From the NCBI GenBank assembly GCA_905339165.1, contig CAJPFH010000025.1, positions 27,236 to 91,235 of the forward strand: 64,000 nucleotides of DNA. Direction: 5' to 3'. The DNA comes from Flavobacteriales bacterium. Lineage in GTDB: Bacteria > Bacteroidota > Bacteroidia > Flavobacteriales_E > Vicingaceae. Positions 7,749-15,976 of this stretch are shown here, one piece after another. Position numbers and translations under genes: made by a program. Numbering within the stretch: the stretch's first letter is position 1; every line of letters begins with the position of its first letter. Below the pieces are notes generated by a model. It worked only from the letters and a program-made list of their open reading frames with translations. It was not told where the DNA came from and ran no database searches.

Positions 7749-10700
7749 ATGAAGATACTTACCAATTGGCGATTAAAAATTTTATTATTGTTACTTATTG
7801 TTCCTGCATTTGTTAGTGCAACTCATATCGTGGGGGGATCGTTAACCTATGAACATATTTCAGGAGCAACCTATAGAATTACTGTAAAGTTATACAGAGA
7901 CTGTAAGCCAGGTAATGCAGCTTTTCCAAATCCATTAACAGTAGAAGTAAGAAATGGGTTAAATGGTAATACATTTTCCCCAACTAAAAATGTTAGTATT
8001 CCACTCACTAGTACTTATATCTTAGATCCTCCAATTGATACCTGTGCCTTTAATCCTGGAATTTGTGTTCAGGAAGCTATATATACAAAAATTGTAAATA
8101 ACTTGCCACCTAATTTAGGAGGCTATCACTTATATTATGGGTTTTGTTGTAGAAACGGTACTATTACAAATCTTACCAATCCACTTAGTCAAACAGAAAG
8201 TTTTTATACTTACATTCCTGATAACAATATCTATTTAACCAACAGTAGTCCGCAGTGGAAAAATTATACTCCGGTGTTTATTTGTCAGGGGCAACAACTA
8301 ACCTTTGATCATGGAGCAACTGATAAAGACGGTGATTCCTTAGTGTATTCATTATATCGTCCATTTCAACAAGGGCCAACTTGGGGTCCTTGGCCAAATT
8401 TTCCTACCTTCCCCTTAGTAAACTATGCCGGAGCATACACCTATTTAGATCCATTAGATCCTGCTCAAATGGGTAATTTTGGTATAGACCCTCAAACGGG
8501 TGTGTTTTTTGGAGTGCCTCCTATTTTAGGGCAGTTTGTTGTTGGAGTAAAGTGTACAGAATACCGAAATGGCCAATTATTAAATACAATTTATCGAGAT
8601 TTCCAATTCAACGTGGTAAACTGTCCACCTATTCCCATTGCAGATATTGGTCCTGTTAATGCTTGTGCCGGAACTACAATTCAGTTTGATAACCAAAGTG
8701 TGCCCTTAAACAATAATAGTTTTTATTGGGATTTTGGCGATGGATCTCCCCCTTCAACGCAAATTAATCCAACGCATACTTATCCGGGTTTAGGAACATA
8801 TACCATTATGCTTATCGCACAATATGGAACACCTTGTGCCGATACGGTTTATAAAACGATTACTCTTTCGTGGGCAAATGCCGATTTTACATATAGCGAT
8901 TCAACGTGCGTTAACACCATAGAGCAATTTTTAGATGCTTCCACAACGGCTCCGGGTAGTTCAATCAACTCATGGCAGTGGAATTTTGGGAATGGAAATA
9001 CAAGTAATACACAGAATCCTACCAATGCGTGGAGTGTGGGGGGAACATACAATGTTACATTAATAGTTTCCAACACCGATGGATGCGTTGATACGGTTAC
9101 AAAAAACATGTTTATACAGGCTATGCCCAAAGCCAACGCAGGTATTGACACTTTTTCTTGTATTAGCAACCCTATCATAAACTTAAATGGTTCGGTACAA
9201 AATTGTGGAGGAGGAATATGGCAGGGAGCAGGAACATTTATCCCTAATAATACAACCTTAAATGCAGGGTACAACCCTACTCCGGGTGAGTTATCCAATG
9301 GGTTTGCACAACTTATTTTATTTACTACCCAAAATGGTTTCTGTCCGGGGCATTCCGATACGGTAATTATAAACTATACCACAGGAATTGAAGTAACGGT
9401 AGGGCCAGATTTATTCGTATGCAAAGATTCTACAAATATCCCTATCAGTGGTACTGTTGTTACAGCTACCGGAGGGCAATGGAGCACTAGCGGAACAGGT
9501 TATTTTTTACCAAACTCTTTTGCCTTAAACGGATTTTACATGCCTAGTTCAGCTGATACGGCTGCTGGTTGGGTAATGCTGATACTTAATTCTATAGGAA
9601 ATGGTAACTGTGTACCTGATGCGGATACATTGTTCATATATTTTTCTTCTACTCCTTCAGTAAATATATTATCGGGAGATACAGCTTGTGCCGGAACGCA
9701 ACTTATTCCCATTAGTGCTACCTCAACTACAGGAACAGGTTATTGGACAACCAACGGAGATGGCTATTTTACCCCCGATGACAGTTTGCTTATAACCAAT
9801 TATGTGGCAGGCTCGAACGACAATACAAATGGTTATGTTACTTTGTATTTTACCTCTACCGGAAATGGAGGTTGCAAGGCACAAGTTGATTCAGTAACCA
9901 TATTGCTAATACCTCCGCCTATTGCCGATTTCAGTTTTATAAGCGTATGTCCCAGAGATTCTTTATTTTTCTCCGATAGCACAACATCTTCAGCTCCTAT
10001 TGTAGGATGGAGTTGGAATTTTGGCGATGGCAATACCAGCAATTTACAGAATCCATTCCATCTTTATGGTAGTTCTGGTATCTATAATGTAACCCTTATT
10101 GTTACGTCAAGTAATGGTTGTGTAGATAGTGTAACCAAGCAAGTAGAGGTGTATCCGTTTCCAAATGCAAATTTTGGTGTAGACGGTATTTGTGTTGATG
10201 TGGAAAGCCAGTTTAATGACAGTACTACTATAGGAAGTGGCTCAATTGCCTCATGGTATTGGACATTTGGAGATGGAAGTAATTCTACCAGCCAAAACCC
10301 TATACATACTTACGCTAATTCGGGAACATATACCGTAACACTTATAGTAACATCCATTCATGGATGTTCGGATACTATCACAAAAACCATTTTTATCAAC
10401 CCTCCTCCTGTTGCTGATTTTGAAAGTTCTCCGGCATCGGTTAAAGTGTTTGAAAAATTCTCGTTTACCGATAAATCGTACGATGATATTATGGCTTGGT
10501 TTTGGGATTTTGGCGATAATATTGGAACTTCAAACGAACAAAACCCTCAATACGGTTATGCTTCTTCGGGTAATTTTACGGTTTGTCTTCGTGTTACCGA
10601 TATAGCCGGGTGTGAAGATAGTGTATGCAAAGAGGTAATCGTATTTATGCCTCCGAGTGTGCCAAATGCTTTATCGCCAAACGGAGATGGAGTTAATGAT

Positions 10701-10919
10701 ATTCTATACGTTTTAGGTGGACCTTTTAAAGAGTTAGAGTTTAATATATACAATAATTGGGGCGAATTAATTTTTACCTCTAACGACCAAAAATATGGTT
10801 GGGATGGGAAACGAAAAGGAGTAGAGCAGCCTCTTGGGGTATATGTTTACACCGTAAAAGCCACTACACTTGATGATGTTAAACACGAAATAAAAGGAGA
10901 TGTAACCCTTTTAAGATAA
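7749..10919 (+). CDS. Large PKD-repeat surface protein with gliding-motility-associated C-terminal domain
   Basis: Secreted protein of 1056 residues. The signal peptide ends near VSA-THIVGG. An N-terminal module (about 22-290) has the blocks YRDC, FCCRN and HGATDKDGDSLVYSL and is shared with the 1260-residue adhesin at 41589. Five PKD domains follow, with cores near residues 327 (WDFGDG), 411 (WNFGNG), 755, 837 and 918; the middle (about 470-730) holds three further beta-sandwich units. The last 90 residues are a gliding-motility-associated type B C-terminus (PNALSPNGDGVNDILYV, YNNWGELIF, GWDGKRKG, GVYVYTV). The ATG at 7749 is chosen over the in-frame TTG at 7740 because it begins the signal peptide. 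First gene of a three-gene operon with PorP/SprF and OmpA-type proteins. Confidence 0.85.
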   Translation: MKILTNWRLKILLLLLIVPAFVSATHIVGGSLTYEHISGATYRITVKLYRDCKPGNAAFPNPLTVEVRNGLNGNTFSPTKNVSIPLTSTYILDPPIDTCAFNPGICVQEAIYTKIVNNLPPNLGGYHLYYGFCCRNGTITNLTNPLSQTESFYTYIPDNNIYLTNSSPQWKNYTPVFICQGQQLTFDHGATDKDGDSLVYSLYRPFQQGPTWGPWPNFPTFPLVNYAGAYTYLDPLDPAQMGNFGIDPQTGVFFGVPPILGQFVVGVKCTEYRNGQLLNTIYRDFQFNVVNCPPIPIADIGPVNACAGTTIQFDNQSVPLNNNSFYWDFGDGSPPSTQINPTHTYPGLGTYTIMLIAQYGTPCADTVYKTITLSWANADFTYSDSTCVNTIEQFLDASTTAPGSSINSWQWNFGNGNTSNTQNPTNAWSVGGTYNVTLIVSNTDGCVDTVTKNMFIQAMPKANAGIDTFSCISNPIINLNGSVQNCGGGIWQGAGTFIPNNTTLNAGYNPTPGELSNGFAQLILFTTQNGFCPGHSDTVIINYTTGIEVTVGPDLFVCKDSTNIPISGTVVTATGGQWSTSGTGYFLPNSFALNGFYMPSSADTAAGWVMLILNSIGNGNCVPDADTLFIYFSSTPSVNILSGDTACAGTQLIPISATSTTGTGYWTTNGDGYFTPDDSLLITNYVAGSNDNTNGYVTLYFTSTGNGGCKAQVDSVTILLIPPPIADFSFISVCPRDSLFFSDSTTSSAPIVGWSWNFGDGNTSNLQNPFHLYGSSGIYNVTLIVTSSNGCVDSVTKQVEVYPFPNANFGVDGICVDVESQFNDSTTIGSGSIASWYWTFGDGSNSTSQNPIHTYANSGTYTVTLIVTSIHGCSDTITKTIFINPPPVADFESSPASVKVFEKFSFTDKSYDDIMAWFWDFGDNIGTSNEQNPQYGYASSGNFTVCLRVTDIAGCEDSVCKEVIVFMPPSVPNALSPNGDGVNDILYVLGGPFKELEFNIYNNWGELIFTSNDQKYGWDGKRKGVEQPLGVYVYTVKATTLDDVKHEIKGDVTLLR

Positions 10920-10932
10920 AGAAAAGAGAAGA

Positions 10933-11934
10933 ATGAGAAAGACAGTTTTAATTAGTTTGTTTGCGGTATTCTGCATATGTGCAGAAATAAAATCACAAGA
11001 TTTCCACCTTTCGCAATTCGATGCAAACGCGATGTATTTTAACCCCGCATTGGCAGGTAAGTTTAATGGCGAATTTAGATTGCATGGGCATTACCGAACC
11101 CAATGGTCTGCAATTGCAACAAAGCCTTTTACCACAGCTGCATTAGCCTTTGATATGCCTCTTAAAAATAAAAAGTGGGCGGTAGGAGCAATGGTAATGA
11201 ATAACAGAGCGGGTGCCGGTTTATATAACGTATTAAGCGTTATGCTAAACGGAGCATACGATTTTGCTGTTGATAAAAATAAATTTCATCATATTTCACT
11301 AGGCCTTCAGGCTGGTATTATACAAAAAAGCATAGACGAAGAGAAGCTATACTTTGCCTCACAATACACGCCCTTTGGAGGGGGTACATTTGATCAGGCT
11401 ATTCCTAGCGGAGAAAATTTAGGAGGTGCAAGTTTTATAATTCACGGGGTAAATGCAGGGTTGTTGTATTATTATGCGAACGAGCAAAGTCGTATCAATC
11501 CTTTTGTTGGATTTACTACATACCATTTAACCGAACCCAAAGAAACATTTTACAATACCAGTAACAAAATACCCATGCGGCATGTGTTACAAGTAGGAAC
11601 CAAAGTAAATATTACAGAAAGAATACAGGTAATACCTAAAATTCTTAACATGTATCAAACTAATGCAAAAGAACTTTTGTACAGCGTTATAGGTCATTAT
11701 TATCTTAAAAATAGTGATACCTATTTAATATTTGGCCCTACATTCCGATCTAAAGATGCTGCTGTAGTAGAAGCCGGCATTAGGGTGGGAGCCTATACAG
11801 GAAGGATTAGTTACGACATAAACACATCGTCATTAAAGCCCTATACCGACAGTAGAGGAGGTTTTGAAATTTCATTAACTTACATACCCCGAAAAATAAA
11901 TCCAAATCCAATTTCTAATTGCCCCAGGTTATGA
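10933..11934 (+). CDS. PorP/SprF family type IX secretion system outer membrane protein
   Basis: Predicted outer-membrane beta-barrel of 333 residues with a signal peptide ending near IKSQ-DFHLSQF. The N-terminal signature QDFHLSQFDANAMYFNPALAG and the following YRTQW are typical of the PorP/SprF family. Members include PorP of the T9SS machinery and SprF, which is needed to export the adhesin SprB with its type B C-terminus. The position 13 nt after an adhesin with such a C-terminus suggests a dedicated SprF-like partner for that cargo rather than the core PorP; this is inferred from context. An ATGA overlap couples it to the next gene. Confidence 0.88.
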   Translation: MRKTVLISLFAVFCICAEIKSQDFHLSQFDANAMYFNPALAGKFNGEFRLHGHYRTQWSAIATKPFTTAALAFDMPLKNKKWAVGAMVMNNRAGAGLYNVLSVMLNGAYDFAVDKNKFHHISLGLQAGIIQKSIDEEKLYFASQYTPFGGGTFDQAIPSGENLGGASFIIHGVNAGLLYYYANEQSRINPFVGFTTYHLTEPKETFYNTSNKIPMRHVLQVGTKVNITERIQVIPKILNMYQTNAKELLYSVIGHYYLKNSDTYLIFGPTFRSKDAAVVEAGIRVGAYTGRISYDINTSSLKPYTDSRGGFEISLTYIPRKINPNPISNCPRL

Positions 11935-14069
11935 TACGTTCGAGAGCAGGAATATTTTTTAGTTTTTTACTACTATTTTCTTCGTTACTTTTTTCTCAAA
12001 GCAGAAGAGAATTAATACACCTTGGAGATGCGGCTTTCAAAAATGAAAATTTTGCATCGGCAGCGCATTTTTACCGTTTGGTTGTAGAAAGAAATACATC
12101 GGAAAATACTCAGAATACCTTTCCATACGAAATCAGATATTGGAAAGGTAACGGAAAACAAAAAACAACCGATACAACTTCGGTTAAAAGTGAGGAAGAT
12201 AAAAACGAAAAGAAAACAGAAATTTCTCTAGAGGATCATTACGTATATCACCAAATAGCCGAATCATACAGAAGAAATAGTGATTACAAGAATGCTGAGA
12301 TATGGTACGAAAAAATAAAGCATTTAAAATCGGAACAATTTCCGGCAGAGAGGGTATGGTATGCAGACTGTTTAATGAAAAATGGCAAGTACGACCATGC
12401 TATAGAACAAATAGAACTCTTCAGGGAAGACACATCCTCTTCCATTACACCTGAATTAAGCCTCATAGCCGAAAAGTTAATGATGGGCTGTTATTTTGCC
12501 AATGACCCGGAATCCGATAATCCCAATATGCGAGCTAACTTGCTAGACTCATTAATTAATTCTGGTACCGCTTCATACAGCATTAATTACTTTGGCGATG
12601 AGAGGAAAATAATTTTTTCATCGGCCAGACAGGGAAATGTTACCGGAGAGAACGAACTCAACAATCCTTCTTTCCTTAGTGATTTTTATTTGGGCGAATT
12701 TAATGACGGAAAATTAGAGTATGTTACCAATATGGGTTCGCCCATTAATTCTGAAAACATAGAAGGAGCAGGTGTGTTATCGCCCGATAGAAGCACTTTT
12801 TATTTTACACGAAAGTCAAATCTCAATTCAAGCGAATGTGCCATATACGTTAGCAAGTTTTTTAACAATCAATGGCTACAGCCTATGAAGTTAGACAACA
12901 AGGTAAATGCAGAGGGTTTTAAATCCATGCACCCAACACTAAGTGAAAAAGGAGATATCCTGTTTTATTCATCAAACCGTCCGGGAGGGCAGGGAGGGAT
13001 GGATATATGGTACTGCACCATAGATGAGTATGGCAGTATGGAGGGACCTTATAATTTAGGATTTGTAGTAAACTCTCCACGCGATGAGGTTTCTCCTTTC
13101 TATCACCATAATACAAAAGTGTTATTTTTTAGTTCAAATGGACATATTGGTATAGGGGGATTTGATGTTTTTCAAACCCAATTTAATGAAGACGATGAAA
13201 CATGGGCGATGCCAAAAAATGCAGGAAGGCCCATCAATTCAAGCAAAGACGATGCATTTTTTGTAATGAACAAAGAATTATCGGGCGGATATTTTTCATC
13301 AGATAGAGATGTATGTAAAGATTGCGGAGAAGATTACAAAGGTTCCGAATACTGTTACAAAGTGTATTCTTTTGGTAAAGCACAAATGGAGTTTAGTGTT
13401 AGTGGAGTGGTGTACAATGCCGAAACAGATGAGGTAATACCCAACGCCCTCATAACTTTTAAAGATGTGAAAGGGAATTTTGAACCCTTCTTTATTACTA
13501 CCGATGAAGAAGGAGCTTATTACCAAGAATTACAGCATAACTGGCAAATTTTTATAAAAGCTCAAAAAGTAAAATTCTTTGGCGATGCAGCTACCGTATC
13601 TACTATGGGATTAACAGAATCGCAGCATATTATTCAAGATTTTTATTTAACACCCATACCTGCCGGTGAAATTGAAATTCCGGGAATTGAATACGATTAC
13701 GATAAGGCCACGCTACGTCCTGAATCTAAAAAAATACTTGATGATTTGATTGAATTCTTAAAACTAAATGATAACCTTACCATAGAAATACGCTCGCATA
13801 CAGACCAACGCGGTAATGATGATTACAATCTCAGATTATCTAAAGAAAGAGCGAAGTCTGTGGTTGATTACTTAATGGCTAATGGTATAGAAAAAGACAG
13901 ATTGTTTCCAATTGGATTGGGAGAAACGGAATTGTTAGACGATTGTTTTAAAGACCATCCAGAGTGCGGAGAAACAGGAAAAACCGATTGTGATTGTCAT
14001 CAGAGAAACCGCAGAACGGCATTTAAACCTATTTCGCAAGATTATAATAATATATTTAAGGGTAAATAA
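11931..14069 (+). CDS. TPR / PD40 propeller / OmpA-family peptidoglycan-binding protein (PorE-like)
   Basis: Predicted periplasmic or outer-membrane-associated protein of 712 residues after an N-terminal signal segment. Order of domains: TPR-like repeats (about 20-140), PD40 beta-propeller blades (about 190-440; YSSNRPGGQGGMDIWY is a typical blade), a carboxypeptidase-regulatory-like domain (about 455-530) and an OmpA C-terminal domain (about 590-705; IEIRSHTDQRGNDDYNLRLS). This is the architecture of PorE, which links T9SS to peptidoglycan. The ATG at 11931 overlaps the upstream stop (ATGA) and is preferred over an in-frame TTG at 11919. A strong bidirectional terminator follows. It could be a paralogue specific to this operon. 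Confidence 0.86.
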   Translation: MIRSRAGIFFSFLLLFSSLLFSQSRRELIHLGDAAFKNENFASAAHFYRLVVERNTSENTQNTFPYEIRYWKGNGKQKTTDTTSVKSEEDKNEKKTEISLEDHYVYHQIAESYRRNSDYKNAEIWYEKIKHLKSEQFPAERVWYADCLMKNGKYDHAIEQIELFREDTSSSITPELSLIAEKLMMGCYFANDPESDNPNMRANLLDSLINSGTASYSINYFGDERKIIFSSARQGNVTGENELNNPSFLSDFYLGEFNDGKLEYVTNMGSPINSENIEGAGVLSPDRSTFYFTRKSNLNSSECAIYVSKFFNNQWLQPMKLDNKVNAEGFKSMHPTLSEKGDILFYSSNRPGGQGGMDIWYCTIDEYGSMEGPYNLGFVVNSPRDEVSPFYHHNTKVLFFSSNGHIGIGGFDVFQTQFNEDDETWAMPKNAGRPINSSKDDAFFVMNKELSGGYFSSDRDVCKDCGEDYKGSEYCYKVYSFGKAQMEFSVSGVVYNAETDEVIPNALITFKDVKGNFEPFFITTDEEGAYYQELQHNWQIFIKAQKVKFFGDAATVSTMGLTESQHIIQDFYLTPIPAGEIEIPGIEYDYDKATLRPESKKILDDLIEFLKLNDNLTIEIRSHTDQRGNDDYNLRLSKERAKSVVDYLMANGIEKDRLFPIGLGETELLDDCFKDHPECGETGKTDCDCHQRNRRTAFKPISQDYNNIFKGK

Positions 14070-14086
14070 AAGGATTGTAGAGTGGC

Positions 14087-14128
14087 AAAAAAAAAAGCCC
14101 TTTCAAATGGAAAGGGCTTTTTTTTTTA
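14087..14128. terminator. Bidirectional terminator between the surface operon and the convergent dehydrogenase gene
   Basis: Stem AGCCCTTTC (14096-14104), loop AAATG, stem GAAAGGGCT (14110-14118), with an A-run before it and a T-run after it. It can therefore stop transcription from both sides. Confidence 0.85.
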
Positions 14129-14156
14129 TAAGTATAGAATCGTTTAAAATAAAGCA

Positions 14157-15497
14157 TTACCGTGAAATTATTTTTTCATTGAACGTAATTCCATATTTTT
14201 CAAGTTCAGCAAGTACAGGAATATAAATATCGCTTGTAATAGGAATATGCACTCCGGGTTCAGTAATTTTTTCTTCTAAAATTAATTTAGCAGCAATACC
14301 TACCGGAAGGCCTACTGTTTTTGCCATTGCAGTATCAATATGGTCATCGCCTTTAATAACCATAGAACTTTGTATCTCACGTATTTCATCATCCATCCAA
14401 AAAACAAATTTATGCCACATCACAATCATATCTTTATCTGAGGCCTCTATTTTCCATTTTTGTTCTAATATGTGCTGAAGAATTTGTGCGGGACTAGCAT
14501 TTGGTAATCCTATTTTTTTATTGCTAAAAAGGTCGAGCCACTCTAATTTTTCCATTAAGGCAGTATCATCTTGGTGTAGGCCTAGATACTGCATAACTTT
14601 TATTTCTACACGGTCGAAAGGGTGATAGGCTAAAAAGGAATTTAAGTATTGCCTGTAAGTCATGTTTTCGGTATTTTCCATTTTATACGAATCGTCTGTA
14701 AGACCTAGCTGAACGAATAAATCCCATGCACGACAAAAGCCGGGACGCCTCAATGTTCCTCTGTAAAGAGTAAGAATATCTTGTAAGTTATAGATTTCTC
14801 TGTATTTTAAGGAATCGCGGTTGGCATATCCCTCGAATTTTCCGTATCCTTCAACTTCAATAATTTCGGTTCTTCTAAAAAGTTTTTGATAGGGAATGTA
14901 TTTGTATTGGCCTTCTTGAATAAATTTAACGGGGCCTCCACTACCAGCTAATACCACATTCCGAGGGTTCCATGTAAATTTATAATTCCAAGGGTTGTTG
15001 TCGCTTTCGGGAGCAACCAACCCTCCAGTAAAAGTTTCAAACTCTCGCATTTTGCCTCCTTGGTGGCGAATGGTATCAATTACCCGCATTGCCGAAAGAT
15101 GGTCTAGCCCAGGGTCTACTCCAATTTCATTCATAAAAACGAGTCCTCGTTTTTTTACCTCTTTTTCTAAACCTTTCATTTCTTCAGAAACATAAGAGGC
15201 GGTAACCATATGTTTGTTAAACTCAACACATTCCTTTGCTACCTCATGGTGCATAAATGCAGGAAGCATAGAAATTACCAAATCGGATTTTTTTATTTCT
15301 TCTTGCCTTTGTTCTTTGTTATTTATATCAAATAGAAACAGGCGAATATGTTCGTTTTCTTCAACTACTTTCTTTGCTAAATCAAGGTTAACATCACCAA
15401 TAGAAAGGTGATGATTATTTTCTTTCGTTTGTTTTGCAAGGTATTTTATCAGAGTACTAGCTGAACGCCCGGCACCGATTAAAAATATTTTTTTCAT
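14157..15497 (-). CDS. Saccharopine dehydrogenase family NAD(P)-binding oxidoreductase
   Basis: The N-terminal Rossmann fold has GAGRSAS at 8-14 of 446 residues. The catalytic/dimerisation domain has the family segments EIGVDPGLDHLSA and FTGGLVAPESDNNPWNYKF, close to saccharopine dehydrogenase (LYS9 type), which interconverts saccharopine with glutamate and aminoadipate semialdehyde in lysine metabolism. Similar genes are widespread in Bacteroidota, usually annotated only at family level, and no lysine-degradation genes are adjacent, so the substrate is uncertain. Single-gene unit ending at the shared terminator. Confidence 0.85.
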   Translation of the reverse strand: MKKIFLIGAGRSASTLIKYLAKQTKENNHHLSIGDVNLDLAKKVVEENEHIRLFLFDINNKEQRQEEIKKSDLVISMLPAFMHHEVAKECVEFNKHMVTASYVSEEMKGLEKEVKKRGLVFMNEIGVDPGLDHLSAMRVIDTIRHQGGKMREFETFTGGLVAPESDNNPWNYKFTWNPRNVVLAGSGGPVKFIQEGQYKYIPYQKLFRRTEIIEVEGYGKFEGYANRDSLKYREIYNLQDILTLYRGTLRRPGFCRAWDLFVQLGLTDDSYKMENTENMTYRQYLNSFLAYHPFDRVEIKVMQYLGLHQDDTALMEKLEWLDLFSNKKIGLPNASPAQILQHILEQKWKIEASDKDMIVMWHKFVFWMDDEIREIQSSMVIKGDDHIDTAMAKTVGLPVGIAAKLILEEKITEPGVHIPITSDIYIPVLAELEKYGITFNEKIISR

Positions 15498-15562
15498 GGC
15501 AGATTAATCTTTTCAAGGCTAAATTAGCATAATATTAAACGAAAAAAAGGAATTGATTTATT

Positions 15563-15964
15563 ATGAAAAACAGAATACTGGTTTTTGCTGCCTTGTGTGC
15601 TTTTATTGCCGTTACCACCGGAGCCTTGGGTGCCCACGCGTTAAAAGACCATTTATCATCTGAGTCTCTTAAAAGTTTTGAAACAGCTTCTCGCTACTTA
15701 ATGTATCACGCATTGTATCTGCTATTTTTATCCGTAATACTAAATGACGTAAATCGAAAAAAAATAAAAGTTTTATTGTATTTAACGGGTACAGGTATAT
15801 TGCTTTTTTCGGGAAGTATTTTCTTGTTAAGCACTATACACATCACTAAAATGGAAACATTTAAAGTGTTAGGGCCTATTACCCCTGTTGGCGGTGTTTT
15901 ATTAATAGCCAATTGGGGTTTATTATGTTATTATGCATTGAGGGTAAAAGTGTTTAAAGAATAA
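15563..15964 (+). CDS. DUF423 small inner-membrane protein
   Basis: The 133-residue protein has about four hydrophobic segments. The N-terminal GALGAHALKDHL and the YLMYHALYLLFLS segment identify the DUF423 family (YgdD/YwdK-like). It is a cytoplasmic-membrane protein of unknown biochemical role. The start ATG at 15563 follows a purine-rich AAAAAAAGGAATTG stretch. It is divergent from the saccharopine dehydrogenase-like gene and converges on the SpoIIE phosphatase gene 12 nt downstream. Confidence 0.88.
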   Translation: MKNRILVFAALCAFIAVTTGALGAHALKDHLSSESLKSFETASRYLMYHALYLLFLSVILNDVNRKKIKVLLYLTGTGILLFSGSIFLLSTIHITKMETFKVLGPITPVGGVLLIANWGLLCYYALRVKVFKE

Positions 15965-15976
15965 AACGCATGGGGT

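Noticed and set aside
8849..9298. 149-residue minus-strand open frame inside the PKD adhesin
   Set aside because: It is antisense to PKD repeats and shows a valine- and leucine-rich composition typical of reversed repeat DNA.
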